A stretch of 64,000 nt of DNA, taken from the NCBI GenBank assembly GCA_026874595.1, contig CM049309.1:43789079-43853078 (forward strand). The letters are read 5' to 3'. The stretch is from Sipunculus nudus (lineage: Eukaryota > Annelida > Sipuncula > Golfingiida > Sipunculidae). Numbering within the stretch: position 1 is the first letter of the stretch; each line of letters starts with the position of its first letter. The notes under the pieces are model-generated. The model did no database searches. It was not told the DNA's origin and saw only the letters and a list, made by a program, of their open reading frames with translations. The translations under genes were made by a program, and so were the position numbers. Positions 33,663-47,196 of this stretch are shown here, piece by piece.

Positions 33663-33871
33663 CAGTGGCGGATCCAAGGTGGGGGGGGGGGGGGGAAGCC
33701 AGGGGGTCCGGACCTCCCTTTTTGTGCCGCAACAACCTTTTCTTCAGAGATTTAAACCAATTTTTCTGGCCTGGAACCCTCCCTTTCTTGATATGGAAAC
33801 CTTTTTTAGGTTTTCTTATGAGTCTTCCTCGGTTTGACCTTCCCCTTTCCAAAATCCTGGAGCCGCCCTTG
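33663..33871. mobile_element. hAT-like MITE with GGCGGATCC-type termini, copy 2
   Basis: CAGTGGCGGATCCAAGG.../...GGAGCCGCCCTTG with a 16-G tract near the left end. Same interior as the 28847 copy. It accounts for one third of the longest open frame in the window (33202-33852, minus). Confidence 0.7.
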
Positions 33872-36800
33872 TACCGTGTTTATATATTGTGTTATATTTC
33901 AAAGTCAATGTTGTTCCATGTCCGGGAATTAGCTGTTACCTTCTGTTCTGGATCCCGTAGGACACGGATCTGGCATAATCTAAAGAAAAGTTAAGAAAAG
34001 TTTGTCTTCATAATCTGGCTGTAAAATACCAAATTATTGACAGATGAATGCCTGGTCCCATCAGATGGGACATTTTATTAGGATTGCAGTGTCCTTTGAC
34101 CGTTAAAGAGAGTTAGGATTCAGATTCAGCAGAAATGATATATCTAATAACCAGTGGTGTTCTGTCTATACTTTGTCTACAACCTATTCTTTTTAAATAC
34201 TTGAGGGTTACACTCAATTTTCAGCATATCATTTTGTAATAATTCTATTCCAATAATGAGTTTCCAGTATCCTACTTAAGTATTAGGTAAATTTAACTTA
34301 TAGGTATTGGCAACAATATATTTCTCCAGAAGATCTTTCCCTTCCCTTTTCTTTAGTTCTCCTTCAAGGGGTGGAGATGGGTCAAAGAATTCAGTAATGT
34401 ATACACTGAAGAAATTAGAAATCCACACAACGTTATCCTCGGGAACATAAGACAACTTCTGGTAAGCAATTCATTAAAATTTTAAAGACAGTCAAAGAGG
34501 ATTTCTGTTGATGTAGACACTTTTTTTCTGTGATCGATGTATTGAATCGATTTCTGTTAGATTGAGTTTATTATGGGATTGACACTATATTTCTTTTCTT
34601 TCCTTTAATCGTTTCTCTCATTTCTGTTATTTTGGATTGACACACACCTTCTTTTCTTTTGTGTTAGATATATTGAATTGATTGTGGTGAGCTTGACTTT
34701 ATTTTGGAATTGACAGTTTCATTTTCTTCGGTGGTAGATGTATTGAATTAATATCTGTTAGCTTGAGCTTATTTAGGGATTTAATTAAAATAATTAAAAC
34801 CTTAAAAGGGTCATGTATTATCATTTGAACCCCGACTTAGGTCTGATGTATGGTTGTGGTTTGTATGGATGAACAGGAATTAGAATCAATTCCATGAGAG
34901 ATTATCTAATCCAGTGCTGGACTTTTGAACATATTTAAAAGTAATGTAGTAGTTTTTTTTCATAAATTCTTTAAGTGTTACAACCTTTTTGGTTCAAAAA
35001 GTCATCTTATGGTTGTGATTTTCTTTCACATTCCTGCCGTACCTTCTTCCTTATGAGACTGGAGGAGGCCATTTTGATTAGCCTCGACTCTGATTAAAAT
35101 TAATAAGATGCTACTCAGGAATCAGGGGCTGTAGCTCCCCACTTCGATTAATAAGTCATTCATGACTTTTGTTCACAAGTAGTAGGTACAGTGAGATATA
35201 TTTCTTACAGGTTATAGCCTTGAAATCTTTGGGGAGGGACATTAGTATCCTATAAAAATAATTAGGTTATTTCATTTGTAAAAGAAATCTCAGGCAAGAA
35301 TAATATGTAACTCTCGCGCTACTACAAAAAAGAGCTTATCCTGAAAAGAAAATTTAAAGACACCAATATATGTATCAAATATTATTCAAAGAGAAATTTC
35401 CAAATGTGGAAACAATTTTCAAAACGTTCACATGTTCCTAATTTTGCAAACTGCAAAACAGCATTTCCAAACAGATAAAAACGACGTACTCTCAACAATG
35501 GTCCATGAGCTGTTAACTGATCTGAGAATTCTCTACACAGAAAATGAGAACAGCGACTTGCGGGTCCTAATTATACAATATATAAGTTGGCCGGAGAGCC
35601 GGAAAGAAAATTTTCCTACTGTGCAAAACGAGATTTTGTTTCTAATTATCAGATATATTTTAATGAAGGCTTCCCATAGCCTTCATAGTCTTCACGCAGT
35701 GGCATTTATCTCGGACTGATTAAGACAAATATATAATTATCCATTTTGTGGTGGTAGGAGGAGGGTTTAACATCTGTTTTAAAAGCATCCCTGACAGAAT
35801 GCATTTCTTTGTTCGGAGGGAATAACGTTTTTTGAACAAATTTTTCAGTAATCAAACTTTATTTCTCTGATATATGAGGTTATTATGATAAAACTCGATG
35901 TTCATGTGAAATAATGTTGTCATAGACAAGACTGAACCTGTATTACTTTATTGCCCTGAACTTAAAAGAAAAATATGGATAAACCCTCTCATTATTGTCG
36001 AAGTGTTTTGAAATCAAATATCATGTAAAACCCCGACAGGATTGCTTTTCTAGTTCAGGATTTTTTTTTTATTTTTATATGGATTTTTTTAGGTCAAAAT
36101 AGATAAAATGTCGCTTGTCCTCTGTGATAAAACGTTGATCATTAACTGACTATCTGTATACGCAATATCTGTTGTTTCGCTGGCAGCAATGAAAAAATAC
36201 TTTCATTCATCACCTCCCAACATTTAAATAATTCATTCTCATACACGAGTTATGCATGTACCAGATATAGGCATATACTTAATGATTAAACAGCACGTCT
36301 TATACTTATTCAACTGAATACAAATTTACAGAACAGCATTTGGATCATTTAATGAAGGCCTTCTTTATGGCCCGCTTTCCTCCAGTCCTCGTCTCATTTA
36401 TTATTGATTTATTGAATGCATTTGGTCAGGGATATTCCTTTGATTTCCTCAATGTGTACACCGTGGATATTTCACCATATACCAGCTCTATACAAAGTAC
36501 CCGAGTGATAAGTGTAGCGGAAGGGTTTTTTTTTTGTTAACACAAATTCTACCAACGTCATTGGTAGCATAATGTTTAAAATTTTAATGTAATGGTCTAT
36601 AGAAACATAGATATTTATATATGGGCTTTCAGGAACGCGGGGGTAAACGCCTCCGACGCTTGGAGTGCTTTCGAACGCCCGGGCGCACGAATACTAGTAT
36701 CTGCCTGAAGGACCTACAGGAAATAAAAGCTTGTTCTGACCACTGCCGACTAACTCAAACAAACCAGTATTGTATTAAATATAAGCGATTTGTAATATAA

Positions 36801-37899
36801 TTGTTCGTTATAAAATAATATAATGAAACGATAATGATATACTTTAAAAGGATTCAGGATTCATACACCTTAAAAATCCCACTGATCCCAAAAATCCCCT
36901 TTTGATGCTTCATTATCCCACCTGACTCGTCCCGGAACTATCTTATAGAACTATGTTTGATAAGAAAAGCGCATCCTGTCACACTAAGATCCGAAATAAC
37001 TATCATTCACATGCCCGGGGATGAAGTTTGCGTGGGCCTCAGCACTTAAGCCTTATTAGCACTATAATCACTCTTACTTTAAGCCAACTGCGCAGGAACA
37101 ACACTTACCGCCCGGATGGCGGTAACCGCATTAGTCCAGATACAGACCATAGCAAAAAGTAACAAGGGACCCATGGGTCACGGCGCTCAGCTGAATTTGC
37201 CTATGACAGAATAATATAAAATCCAGGCGCAAAGAAAAAAGGTTACAGTTTTTGTTGTATTGTTGCACTTGAAAATGTAACTACTAATGCCACAGCCATT
37301 TGACATTAGCATGTGAAATATTCACAGGTGGACAGACAGAAGGACAAACAGAACTGATCACTTTGCTTCACTATCTGCTTAGGCAGGAGAATGATGATTT
37401 ATATTGAATCCTATTTTTTCAGCATGTCCATAATATGAATAATGAATAAATGTTTGCATTAGATCCTATTTATTTGATCAATTTTATTTTATTTTGTTTA
37501 TAAATTTTATAAATTTGCAATATAAAAATTCTGAAAATGCAAATTAATTCAGAATTTATAGTTGCATCATTGTTTATATTAAGTCTATAGCTCATACCAT
37601 GTCAAATTATGCATATACCTAAATGTTATTTTTTTATTCAGTTTATTTAGTTTTACAATTAAATGATTGAACTGAATTTAAAAGAAACTTAATTTTAAGA
37701 TAAAATCACCAAATAATCCATAATGCAACAAGATGCTTCTTCTACATTATTTCTTGGATCACCATTCAAAAAGTGCTTTGTACATTCGAGTTTTTACTTT
37801 TTTGGACATGCTTAATTTTGTTAAATAAAATTTGAAAAAATGATTAAAAATTCTCTTTTCAAATCAGGAAACAATATTATTATGCTCATTGTATCCCTA

Positions 37900-39145
37900 G
37901 ACAAAGTAGGGGGATACTATGTTTTCATACCGGTCCCGCCGCCGCCGCATATATATCTTGTTGGCGCGGATTTCTACCAAGCTTGGTATATGTCCAGATA
38001 TGGGTGAGAGGACGACGGCTATTTAAATGAGGTCAAGACCTTTACTAGGAGAGTGTCCTTGACCTTGAATAGGTCCTATTTTTGGGGGAAAAAACACAAA
38101 TTCTTAAATATCTCAAGAAATATTGCATGGATTGATCCCAAAATCAAGTTGATGGAAGATAATGAATAGGGTTGTCATGTTGCAAAAACTGGTGGCGCCA
38201 CCTATTATTTTTTACTTGTTTTGTGCCGTCTAATAACCCAAAAATTGCCACTTGACAGTACTGTGAGCAGTACTGAAATCAAAAACTAATGGACAGATTT
38301 CTTTTATATTATGCATATATATAGATATGGGTTATGGCATGATGTTTATTTAAATTGGGGTAATGACCTTTCCTATGAGAGTGGCCTTGACCTTGAATAT
38401 TACCATATATGGTGAAAATCACGCAAAATCATTAATATCTCAATAAGGGATGCATGGATTGGTCCAAAAATCAACTTGACCGAAGATTTTGGATAGTAAT
38501 GTATGTTCTGGAACAGGTGGCGCCATCTGTTATTCTTTTACTTGTTTTCTTGCCGTTTAATACCCCAGTCATTGCCACTTAACAGTACTGTGAGCAGTAC
38601 TGAAATCAAAAACTAATGGACAGATTTATTTCATATTATGCATATATATAGACATGGGTTATGGGATGATTTATATATAAATTGGGGTTATGACCTTTCC
38701 TATTAGAGTGGCCTTGACCTTGAATATTGCCATATATGGTGAAAATTACTCAAAATCATTAATATCTCAATAAGGGATGAATGGATTGGTCCAAAAATCA
38801 ACTTGACCGAAGATCTTGGATAGTATTGTCATGTATCGGAAACTTGTAGCGCCACCTGTTATTCTTTTACTTGTTTTCGTGCCGTTTAATACCCCATCAT
38901 TGCCACTTAACAGTACTGTGAGCATTATAAGTCTAAAACTTATGGACAGATTTCTTTCATATTATGCATATACATAGACATGGGTTTGGGAATGATGTAT
39001 ATTGAAACTGGGGTCATGACCTTTTCTATGAGAGTGACCTTTTCTATGAGTGTGGTCTGATATTAATTGTTGCTGAAAATGGGGGGGGCCTATTCTTTAA
39101 AGGGGGGGGGGGGGGGGTATTAATTGTCTGGGGACACTATGGCAC
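37900..39145. repeat. Tandem repeat, about 325-330 bp unit, about 3.5 copies
   Basis: GGTGGCGCCA-type boxes at 38191, 38516 and 38845; ACAGTACTGTGAGCA occurs in each unit. The block is bounded by TATCCCTAGACAAAGTAGG on the left and GGGGACACTATGGCACC on the right, which suggests a single element with internal satellite. Confidence 0.85.
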
Positions 39146-41059
39146 CTGCGGTGCCAAGAAATATCTAGTTTCTTTACTATAATTTGATACTGAAATTAAT
39201 ATTCAATTTAAAACATGTTAAAAAAGAATGTAAACATTTTTACTGTTCTTAAGTCGGAAATCCCTCACAAGATGAACGTCCACGCTTTTATAGCAATACA
39301 TCACTTTTTGTGGATACATAATTAAATGTGTACTTTAATTGTTGTAACTCTTTGTAATTGAAAACAAAATCCAAATGTAGCAAAATTCGAGAAAAGATTG
39401 AATTAAACATAGAAAATCATAACATTCATCTTGTTTGTGATATCCTGTCAACAGAGGGGAAGACCAGCTAAGCAGGGGTGCCCCGTGGGAAGCGTACATA
39501 ATTAGCCAGGTGGGCTTACGTATACAACACTGCTGTCTGCAACTGATGTATCAGTACATTCATGTATGACAAGGTCTTCTAAAACTTGAATAAAAGCTAC
39601 ATTTTTATCAATTGTTTGACCTTTCAAGATTAAATTCTTACGTGTACATGTTGTGACAATTAAATCAACAGTACTTACAGGACAAAAATGTGCTGAAATA
39701 TGGGCAAAATTGTAGGTAATGATTCAACATTAAATATGCCAATAACATGAAATTTTTGGCATACAATTAAATCTTAATAAAATATAGTTATGTGCTTAAA
39801 AAAGAGTTCTAGCTTCAACAATTACCATGTAAAGTGGGTAAATACCTTTACTGATATTTTGGAAAGCTATACTATGTTTGGTTCCATAACTTCTAAAAAA
39901 TAAGCAATATTGGCCTAATTTAAGGAATATATAGAGAAATATCCATGCTAAATATAAACAAAACAACATTCTTGGTTTTTAATGTAGCAACTGAAGTATA
40001 ACAATAGGGTTTTACTGGAAAACGGAGGTTAATCCTTAATTTTTCGAAGGAACAAAGTCCCAGTGACCCAGTTTCAGGTTTGGTAGTAGAACTTAGGGAC
40101 ATTAAACTTTATGTCAAACATTGGATTCGTAGGTCCGTCCGGTCGGACGGGTTGCTGGTCGGACGACGGACAAAGTACCAACGCCATAGCTCAGATGACG
40201 TATAGTCAGCTGAGCAAATGATGCAGTAGGCAGGTATGACTAGTTATCTTGGCCTTTTGAACAAAACAAGAAGCGGCCCTCAACTAGTAAAATCTGCAGC
40301 AATCTACAACAATGAACATTGGACGTGGCACTAATACGAGCTAAATTGAGACGTTTTTAGGGGATTATTTTTATAAAAACTATAACTATAAGCTAAACTA
40401 TAACCGAAACCCCGCGCTCTCTTGTCGCGGGGGCTGTTAATTGATTGATTACTATTTCCCAGCAAGATATCACATTTCCTGAATGTATCTTTTCCTCCTT
40501 CTTTCGTTTATATGCTCCGACTTGTGGAAAGGTTATACATAATATATATATATAAGTAATTTATATGATGGATCTCATAGATTCTTAGTAAGAAAAGTCG
40601 ATTTGTTATTTATTGTATAAAGACCCGGAAAATTATATATCGTTTATTTATTCAACCCTTATAGTTGTTTCTTTGTGTATAATGTTTCCTAGTTAAGTTA
40701 TCATACTAAAATATTTAACACAAAAAAAATAAGTATTTGTAAAATTAATTAAACACACAACACAGAGGCTTCAAAAGAAAACAACAACACATTACAATTG
40801 TTTGTAACCGTGCTTTTATAATTAGTAAATGACATGTTCAAATGTAAAACATATTCCGTGAAAGAATGTAATTAATGTACATATATACCTTTGAAATGTT
40901 ATTTTTGAATCTGTTTATCATTCGCTTGTCGATCAGCCCTCAGTAGTGCTGTACACCAAGTAACGTAGTTTGATTAACAAAACCAGAGTACAAATTAGGG
41001 CCAACTCTTTTCTTCAGTAATCTTGCAGCCAGATTTAAGATGCATCATTTAGCCCCCCA

Positions 41060-41337
41060 AAAAGGTATGGTTTACAGGCACTTTTTTTCAGGAATCAGTG
41101 TGGGCGGGCGATATTTTAATTTTATTTTTTTTTTCGATAAAAATGTCATATAATCAGGGAAATGAATGAAAATAACAGAATTTATTGGCTTGGCTAATCA
41201 GGTTAAAGCACTACATAATAAAGAAAAACTTATCAAAATTGTATTATTTTATCTTCTTGACAAATGAAAATCAAAATAAAAATTTTTTATGCGGGGGGTT
41301 TATATTGACGCGGGCGGTGCCTGAGAACTATACCATT
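41060..41337. mobile_element. TIR element AAAAGGTATGG..., copy 1
   Basis: Left AAAAGGTATGGTTTACAGGC, right GGTGCCTGAGAACTATACC. GCGGGCGG boxes near both ends. Same family as 60067-60379. Confidence 0.75.
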
Positions 41338-42282
41338 ATTTCTTTTTTTTTTTACCTTACGAAATTTGAAAATGTATCTATACAAATATAAATAACTAAG
41401 ATTCTGATGGGGTCCCTAATAATGAACAGTGTCCGTGTGCTTGTCCTTCTTCCTCCGTTCTAGGATTGGTTGAACAGGTTTGAAAATCATTCCATGATGT
41501 CTTGGCAAGGTAAGAAATTTGAGTTCTTTTAAAAATGCCGGTTACAGGCCCGAATTCAAAGGTTACAGCAGGAGCAGAGTTCTTCATGGGTAGAGGAGGA
41601 AGCAGTCAACGCGCATGCTTTGGATTTGGTAGAGTTAATTGCACACGTAATCCCAAAGGTGAAATATAAACAGAACGATCCATCGAGCCTTGTAGTTTGG
41701 ATCATTTATTAATAATTGATGTTAATTTACAGAAAGGAATGTCGTGTCTGAGCGCGTGTCCGCGCAGTCTCCCGGCGAAACCAGCGCCACTCTCTGAAAG
41801 TGAACATGAAAATAATTAGATTTATTGAAGCCATGGGTATTGAAAGTCAAACGATAGCTGCACAAACGGCAGTTTTACATGTAGAAACGAAACAAACCGC
41901 CCCGTTGACTATGAAATAAGCAAATACTTTGCAAACAGAAGTAAAAAAGGACATAGCCAACCAAGAGCGAGTGACGGATCATTTTCGTCCAGGAAACCCA
42001 TGACCAGCCTGTAATTTCTCAATAAGCCTGAGATGCCACTTATATGTGACGAATAGTTAGCCTTGATGTGTACAAACCATTCTATATAGCTCCAAATGAA
42101 TGATTTGATTAAAATAAAGAAGATAAGAATAAATATATTTCATCTATGTTACTTTGAGGTTATTAATATAACAAGTGGTAAATAGGCCACGACGCTCAGC
42201 TGAATTTGACATGCAGGTGACTGGAGTATTAATTATTGATGTTATGATCTTGAGAAAATTATTTGTTAATGAACCTTAAACG

Positions 42283-43600
42283 ATGGGTAGAATGACTTCC
42301 ACAGTTCTCAAACTCATGCTTTTTGTCGATAGTCCTTACAAAATAGGTTATTTAGGGTTTTTAAGAACATTTTATCAGGAACACCCCAGTTGTCAAGTTA
42401 GAGGTTTCTGCGTCCAACTGGTATGGTTTGTGTCTATCCAACTTATAGGTACTCAAATTATATTCTTTCACACAAATCATAGAATATAGGTCACAGTGGC
42501 CTTATTTAGGGTTTCTAAAAATATTTTACAGGGACCTCTGTAGATCTTAATTAAGGTTTCTAGGTCCAACTGCTAGGAATTGTGTCCATCTGACTAAAAC
42601 GGTGCTAAAAAAAATGTTATTTCACAAAGCTCGCCGAATATGTCATACTGTCTAGGTGCTCAATATCATGTTTTTGGTCTCTAGCTCGCAGAATATAGAT
42701 CGCCAAGACCTAATTTCAGGTTTCCTTGGAGATCTGCCAGGACTTCTCTGGATTTTACGTTAGAGGACCCAAAAGCTAGCGGATACAATTTGTGCAATGT
42801 CTGACGTTGGGAGCTCAAAAATATATTTATTGGTCAGTCGTTAACAGAATATAGATCACTATGACCTAGTGTCAGAGGGGTGTTTCACAGGAGATTTGCC
42901 GGTAACTTCCCTGGATCTAGCGTCAGAAAATTTTAGGTCTGACGGGTACAATCTTTGTTCTGTATGACTGGATGGATGCTAAAATCATATTTTTCCCTAT
43001 CGCTCACAGATTATTGATCACGGTGACCTAATTGCATGTTTCCAAGGACATTTACCAAGGATGACCCTGACTGTCAATTCAAAAGGTTCTATGCCAAATG
43101 GATACAACAATTTGTGCCCCGTCTGACTCTCTGGATGCTTAAACTCATGTTGTTGGCCCGTAGCCCGCATATTATAAGTCATCATGACCTTATTTCAGGT
43201 TTCCAAGGTAACTTGCCTAGGAGGCTAGGACCTCCCTGGATGTACAGTTAGAAGTTTCTAGGTCCAATGATTACAGTTTGTGCCCTGTTAATGGCCAGAC
43301 TTCCTTAGTTGAAGGTCTCATAAAAAAAAGAGAAAAATGCGTAAAAATTGAAAAAAATTAAAGGTGACATCACCAGTCTTTAGGAACTGATGAAACTGCC
43401 AGTGATCAATATGCATGGAAAGAAAATATGGTAATATGGATATGAAAACAAGGTATTAGTTATTCAGATACTGGAACTTTTATATCAAATTTTACTTATT
43501 CTGGGGAGCACAAACAGGCCACATTACTCAGAGAATATAGGTCGCAGTGACCTAATTTCTGGTGACCAGGGAGATTTGCAGGACCTCCCTTGATGTACAG
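42283..43600. repeat. Degenerate satellite, about 165-190 bp unit, about 7 copies
   Basis: AGAATATAGRTC followed by TGACCTAATTTCAGG recurs at about 42482, 42671, 42847, 43010, 43178 and 43524. Other shared words are CCTCCCTGGATGTACAG and TTTCTAGGTCCAA. Each unit has diverged, so this is an old array. Confidence 0.8.
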
Positions 43601-44588
43601 ATAGAAAAATTAATAAAAATTAATAAAAATACAAAATAATTATCTAATAACCACTCCCTTTTTTAAATGGTGACCTTTCACGTTCAGCAATAGGATCTGT
43701 CTTGTATCTTGTCATCTACATGTATGTAAAGATAACAATACAGTTTACAGATTCAAATCAGCAGAACGGGAAAAATTTATAAGTAAAACGTAGCTGTGTG
43801 AAACAGGTTAACTTAGGTTTATCCTTTGATAAATTTGAAAAACAGACTATTTAACATTCTTTGGAAACTGCACATTCTGTATTTTTTGTTGGGCATAATA
43901 AAAAGAAAACACATATATGTGCAAACCTACAACACCATGCAGTGAGTTATCTATATTATCTGTGTACATCCCTAGCTTATACTTGCATCTCCTTACACGT
44001 CTCTTCATTTGCTTCTAACACTTGTATCTGTTTAAAAATGCAGACTATACTGCCGTGATCTTAAAGATGACTCTCAAGAATGCCTTTTTTTTGCGATTCA
44101 TGATTAAACACGAGCATGTTTGTGATTATTATTTCACAGAGTGTGGATTGATGGGAATAATTGGCTGTAATTGTAATTGTCATTATTATTTCTTATTAAA
44201 CAGTACAGGGAGGGAAAATTTGACAAGATAGATGGGGTCAGATAATAGGGGTAATCATAATAAGTATATCATTGTTTCATAATTATATAAATAGGTTTGT
44301 CATGGAGCTAGATCAGATTACAGTGTGCATGATGTATTTCAACTGGGAGTTGCAGGCAACCTGAATCACTGTATTTTACTTTTGAAGGGCATTTTTACCT
44401 CCGTCGCATTCAGAGGAGTGGAGTTATTGTAGATCAGAAATTACGCCTTTTAATCAACCATAAACAGTAGAGGCAACAGAATTTGGTTTATTATGACCAT
44501 TATTTTTTTTTCAAAATCAATTGGCACATTAGATCTTACAAGCGGACAGTGGCGGATGATGTAAGCATTGAGACTCGGCCCAGGCGTA

Positions 44589-44700
44589 TCTATATATTAA
44601 TAGCGTAAGGCGATTTTTGTAATTTTCCGTATCTCCTCTGATACCACCGTACGGATTGCCGTGATTTTCGACAAACATATGCTCCGGTTGTGTCCGAAGA
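44589..44700 (+). mobile_element. Second Helitron 5' end
   Basis: TCTATATATTAATAGCG at 44589, then GCGATTTTTGTAATTTTCCG and ACGTACGGATTG-like words as in the mini-Helitron. No matching 3' hairpin/CTAG of its own was found. It may share the end at 46100, forming a roughly 1.5-kb element. Confidence 0.5.
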
Positions 44701-44994
44701 GATTCCACCCAGTTTTATTTGCAATATTTGCGTATTACGTACATAATTAATAATTTCAATATTTGCTCCCCCGCGGGCGCCTCTTTTTCGTGTCTTCGGG
44801 TCCCGTAAGATAATGGCCATAGAGTGTGTGATGGCCGAACAGAGTTTTACTCGGGGGCTCTATCTGGGTTATTTGTACATTTCGCGGTCACCGGCTCGAA
44901 ATAATTCCCTTCTCAAAAGGGAGATTTTTGAAAGAATTGTTTGGCAGGCCTTCCTGTCACCGGGATATCGCACGAAGAGGGCTTCTACCTGCGA

Positions 44995-45014
44995 CCCCCC
45001 CCCCCCCCCCCCCA
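44995..45014. repeat. Poly-C tract
   Basis: About 19 C residues. Confidence 0.9.
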
Positions 45015-45973
45015 CATGACCTGATATGCTTGAATGCACATGTACCGCGTCCAGGGCGTTTGACAAATGAGCGACTCGCATGCGACTAAAATCATGTCCC
45101 ATGGTCACACAAACCAGTGTTTATCGCATTTGGTTTATCGCACCCGTCTTTCATGTGCGATCAAAGGAAGGCAAGCATGAGGCAACACATGACACATACA
45201 AGCATCAAACAGATGACGATAAGTAGTTTTGTCCTTTCAAATCAAGATTTATGCCTGTAAACCTAAATGATATTTCAGTAAAATATAACAAATAATTATG
45301 TTTTAATTAAATTAATGTGGGATAGGACCCCCCCCCCCCCCACACACACACATGCACACAAAAATAATTGTCCTGGCGCCCGTGCTTAACGCTTTATTTT
45401 GCTTCCACTTGAAATGTCACTTTTATTGCATCAAATTCATTGTTGCAATCTTTCAGTGATACATATATAGTAAGATGCATGTTGAGTGTTATAGACATGA
45501 TGCTTCCCTACAGTTATTCCCCTGTGAACTTTAATACTCATATTTTGGTTATGAAGTGTGGGCTTCCCCGATTTCACGTCATGAAGTGGAATCCCCTGTG
45601 CGTTTAATGGATGCGTTCATCGCAAAAGTCGAGCAGGACTCAAGGTCTGCGATAAACGCTTGCATGCGTTGATCGCAGCTGATAATCGTTGCCGGAGGTA
45701 TGTGTCATGTGTAATTGAAAATATAGTGTCCAAAATTTTTACACGGATGCGATGATCGGATGCAAATAAACTTTGGAATATGTTACCAATATTTTACACG
45801 GTGCGAATTTGTCGCAAGAAAATTTGGATGGCAACTTTAAATAGCGATGTTCAACATAATATATTTTTATATAAAAATTATTTCATTTATCATATCAACT
45901 TCTTCGAAAACATCTCCGTCCAATCTCTTGGCTTCAATACGATGTTTATGCATATCACCCTACATATAATGTA

Positions 45974-46100
45974 TCTATATATTAATAGCGTATCGCGATT
46001 TGTGTGATTTCCGTATCTCCCGATTTCCGGTGGATTTCCGATACCAACGTACGGATTGTTACGTTCGTCCCAAACCGTGCGTAGCACGGGTATTTGCTAG
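45974..46100 (+). mobile_element. Mini-Helitron
   Basis: 5' end TCTATATATTAATAGCG after A, 3' end ...TTTGCTAG before T, and the subterminal hairpin CCGTGC-GTA-GCACGG (46075-46089) nine bases before CTAG. These three features define Helitron termini. At 127 bp it is far too short to encode RepHel. Confidence 0.75.
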
Positions 46101-46166
46101 TATTCTGTATTACTGTACCTTGGCTATGTTTAAAGATTAAACTGAACCGTCTCTCTTTGATAAAGT

Positions 46167-46172
46167 TTTAAT
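46167..46172 (-). terminator. Possible polyadenylation signal of gene 2
   Basis: ATTAAA on the minus strand about 390 nt after the gene 2 stop codon. It is the nearest hexamer of this class that I noticed. Weak evidence in AT-rich DNA. Confidence 0.25.
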
Positions 46173-46424
46173 TAACTATTTCAATTCTATTTAAGGTATG
46201 GTAACATGCATTTTAAATGCAAAATAAACACTCAAAGGGGTCTTTGTTTTCATATTTTCCTTTTAAAGAATTAGATTGTGGGCCGACCTCTTCCTTTCAT
46301 TTATACAATATATACACGCATAAGCGATTCACAGACACATTTAAAGAAGTTTGTTCATCTACATGTTGCGAATTCAGAGGGGGGAGGCCTTGTATTAAGG
46401 GTTTCAAACCAACTTTTGCGACCT

Positions 46425-46445
46425 AGCGCCCCCCCCCCCCCCCCC
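46425..46445. repeat. Poly-C tract
   Basis: About 16-17 C residues close to the 3' side of gene 2 exon 2. Confidence 0.9.
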
Positions 46446-46563
46446 GTTTTCCTGACCTGAGAAAGTTTTAAAGATTTTCTCATTATTGTTCCAGTGTTGG
46501 ACTTGCCTCTAGTACTGGATCGGTCCCTGTCAACAATATGATTTCGTACATATATTCGCATAC

Positions 46564-46799
46564 TTACCAGTGGCACATGGATTTACACTGGTAAAACCGC
46601 ATTCCGCCATTGATACAGCTGTTGACACAGCCGCCGTCTCCCCATTTTTTGTCTGGAACGTGATTTTTGGGCAGGGCAGGTGGGTCGCTCGGTCTACTTG
46701 TCGATTTCGCTGATCTCTGTGCAGATAAGTACATCCGCTCCAACAAGTACAGTCGACGTAAGGTGTCAAGGTCTGGGATGTTTAAACGATCTGAATGTA
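46564..46799 (-). CDS. Gene 2 exon 2: propeptide and four-Cys mature peptide
   Basis: Three in-frame acceptor choices (first base 46799, 46790 or 46772) keep the same frame, so the mature peptide is unaffected. Contents: acidic/Pro-rich spacer, dibasic sites RR and KK, then the four-Cys peptide and TAA. The stop overlaps a donor-like CTG|GTAAGTA, so read-through splicing is conceivable. An ATTAAA-type polyadenylation signal lies at 46172-46167 on this strand. Confidence 0.6.
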
Positions 46800-47140
46800 C
46801 TAAAAAGAACAAGAAATCCTATTGTTATACATATGAATGAAAAAAAAGAATTTATATTTCATGTGAACAATATAAGGTCTTTAAAATAAATTGAATTAGG
46901 CGCGGATCCATTGTGTATTTGTGGTTTTTTTTTGTTTTTTTGGGGGGGGGGGGGGGGGGGGGGGGGTTAGCCCACTTGTGGGATTTATGTGCAAAAGAAT
47001 TTTGTTCAGAAAACCGTAAAACACACTATATACATTACAATTTGTACAATTTGACATTGTTTGAAACTAGGTATTATAAATCCTAGTATAGTTGACCCCA
47101 GGCTGTATAAGTGGCTCTTTACACTGCCAGTTAAATGTGT

Positions 47141-47196
<56 letters not shown>

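Larger units (their letters stand above)
18461..46160. other. Intergenic region between gene 1 promoter and gene 2 3' end
   Basis: No gene supported in about 27.7 kb. Contents are mobile elements, satellites and microsatellites, listed separately, plus AT-rich unique DNA. A possible SWIM-like fragment at 28.55-28.76 kb is the only non-RT protein-like stretch. 33.9-37.9 and 39.2-41.0 kb appear to be unique AT-rich sequence with nothing recognisable. Confidence 0.6.

Noticed and set aside
33202-33852. Longest open frame in the window (216 codons, minus)
   Set aside because: It runs through a hAT-like MITE with a poly-G tract and AT-rich unique DNA; composition and splice context are not coding.
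42283-43600. CRISPR-like or gene-family array
   Set aside because: Units of about 165-190 bp without constant repeat/variable spacer structure; a eukaryotic satellite.
46568-46772. Alternative frame of gene 2 exon 2 (TPYVDCTCWSGCTYLHRD...)
   Set aside because: It needs a phase-0 upstream exon that I cannot find. The other frame fits the signal peptide exon and ends at a natural stop.
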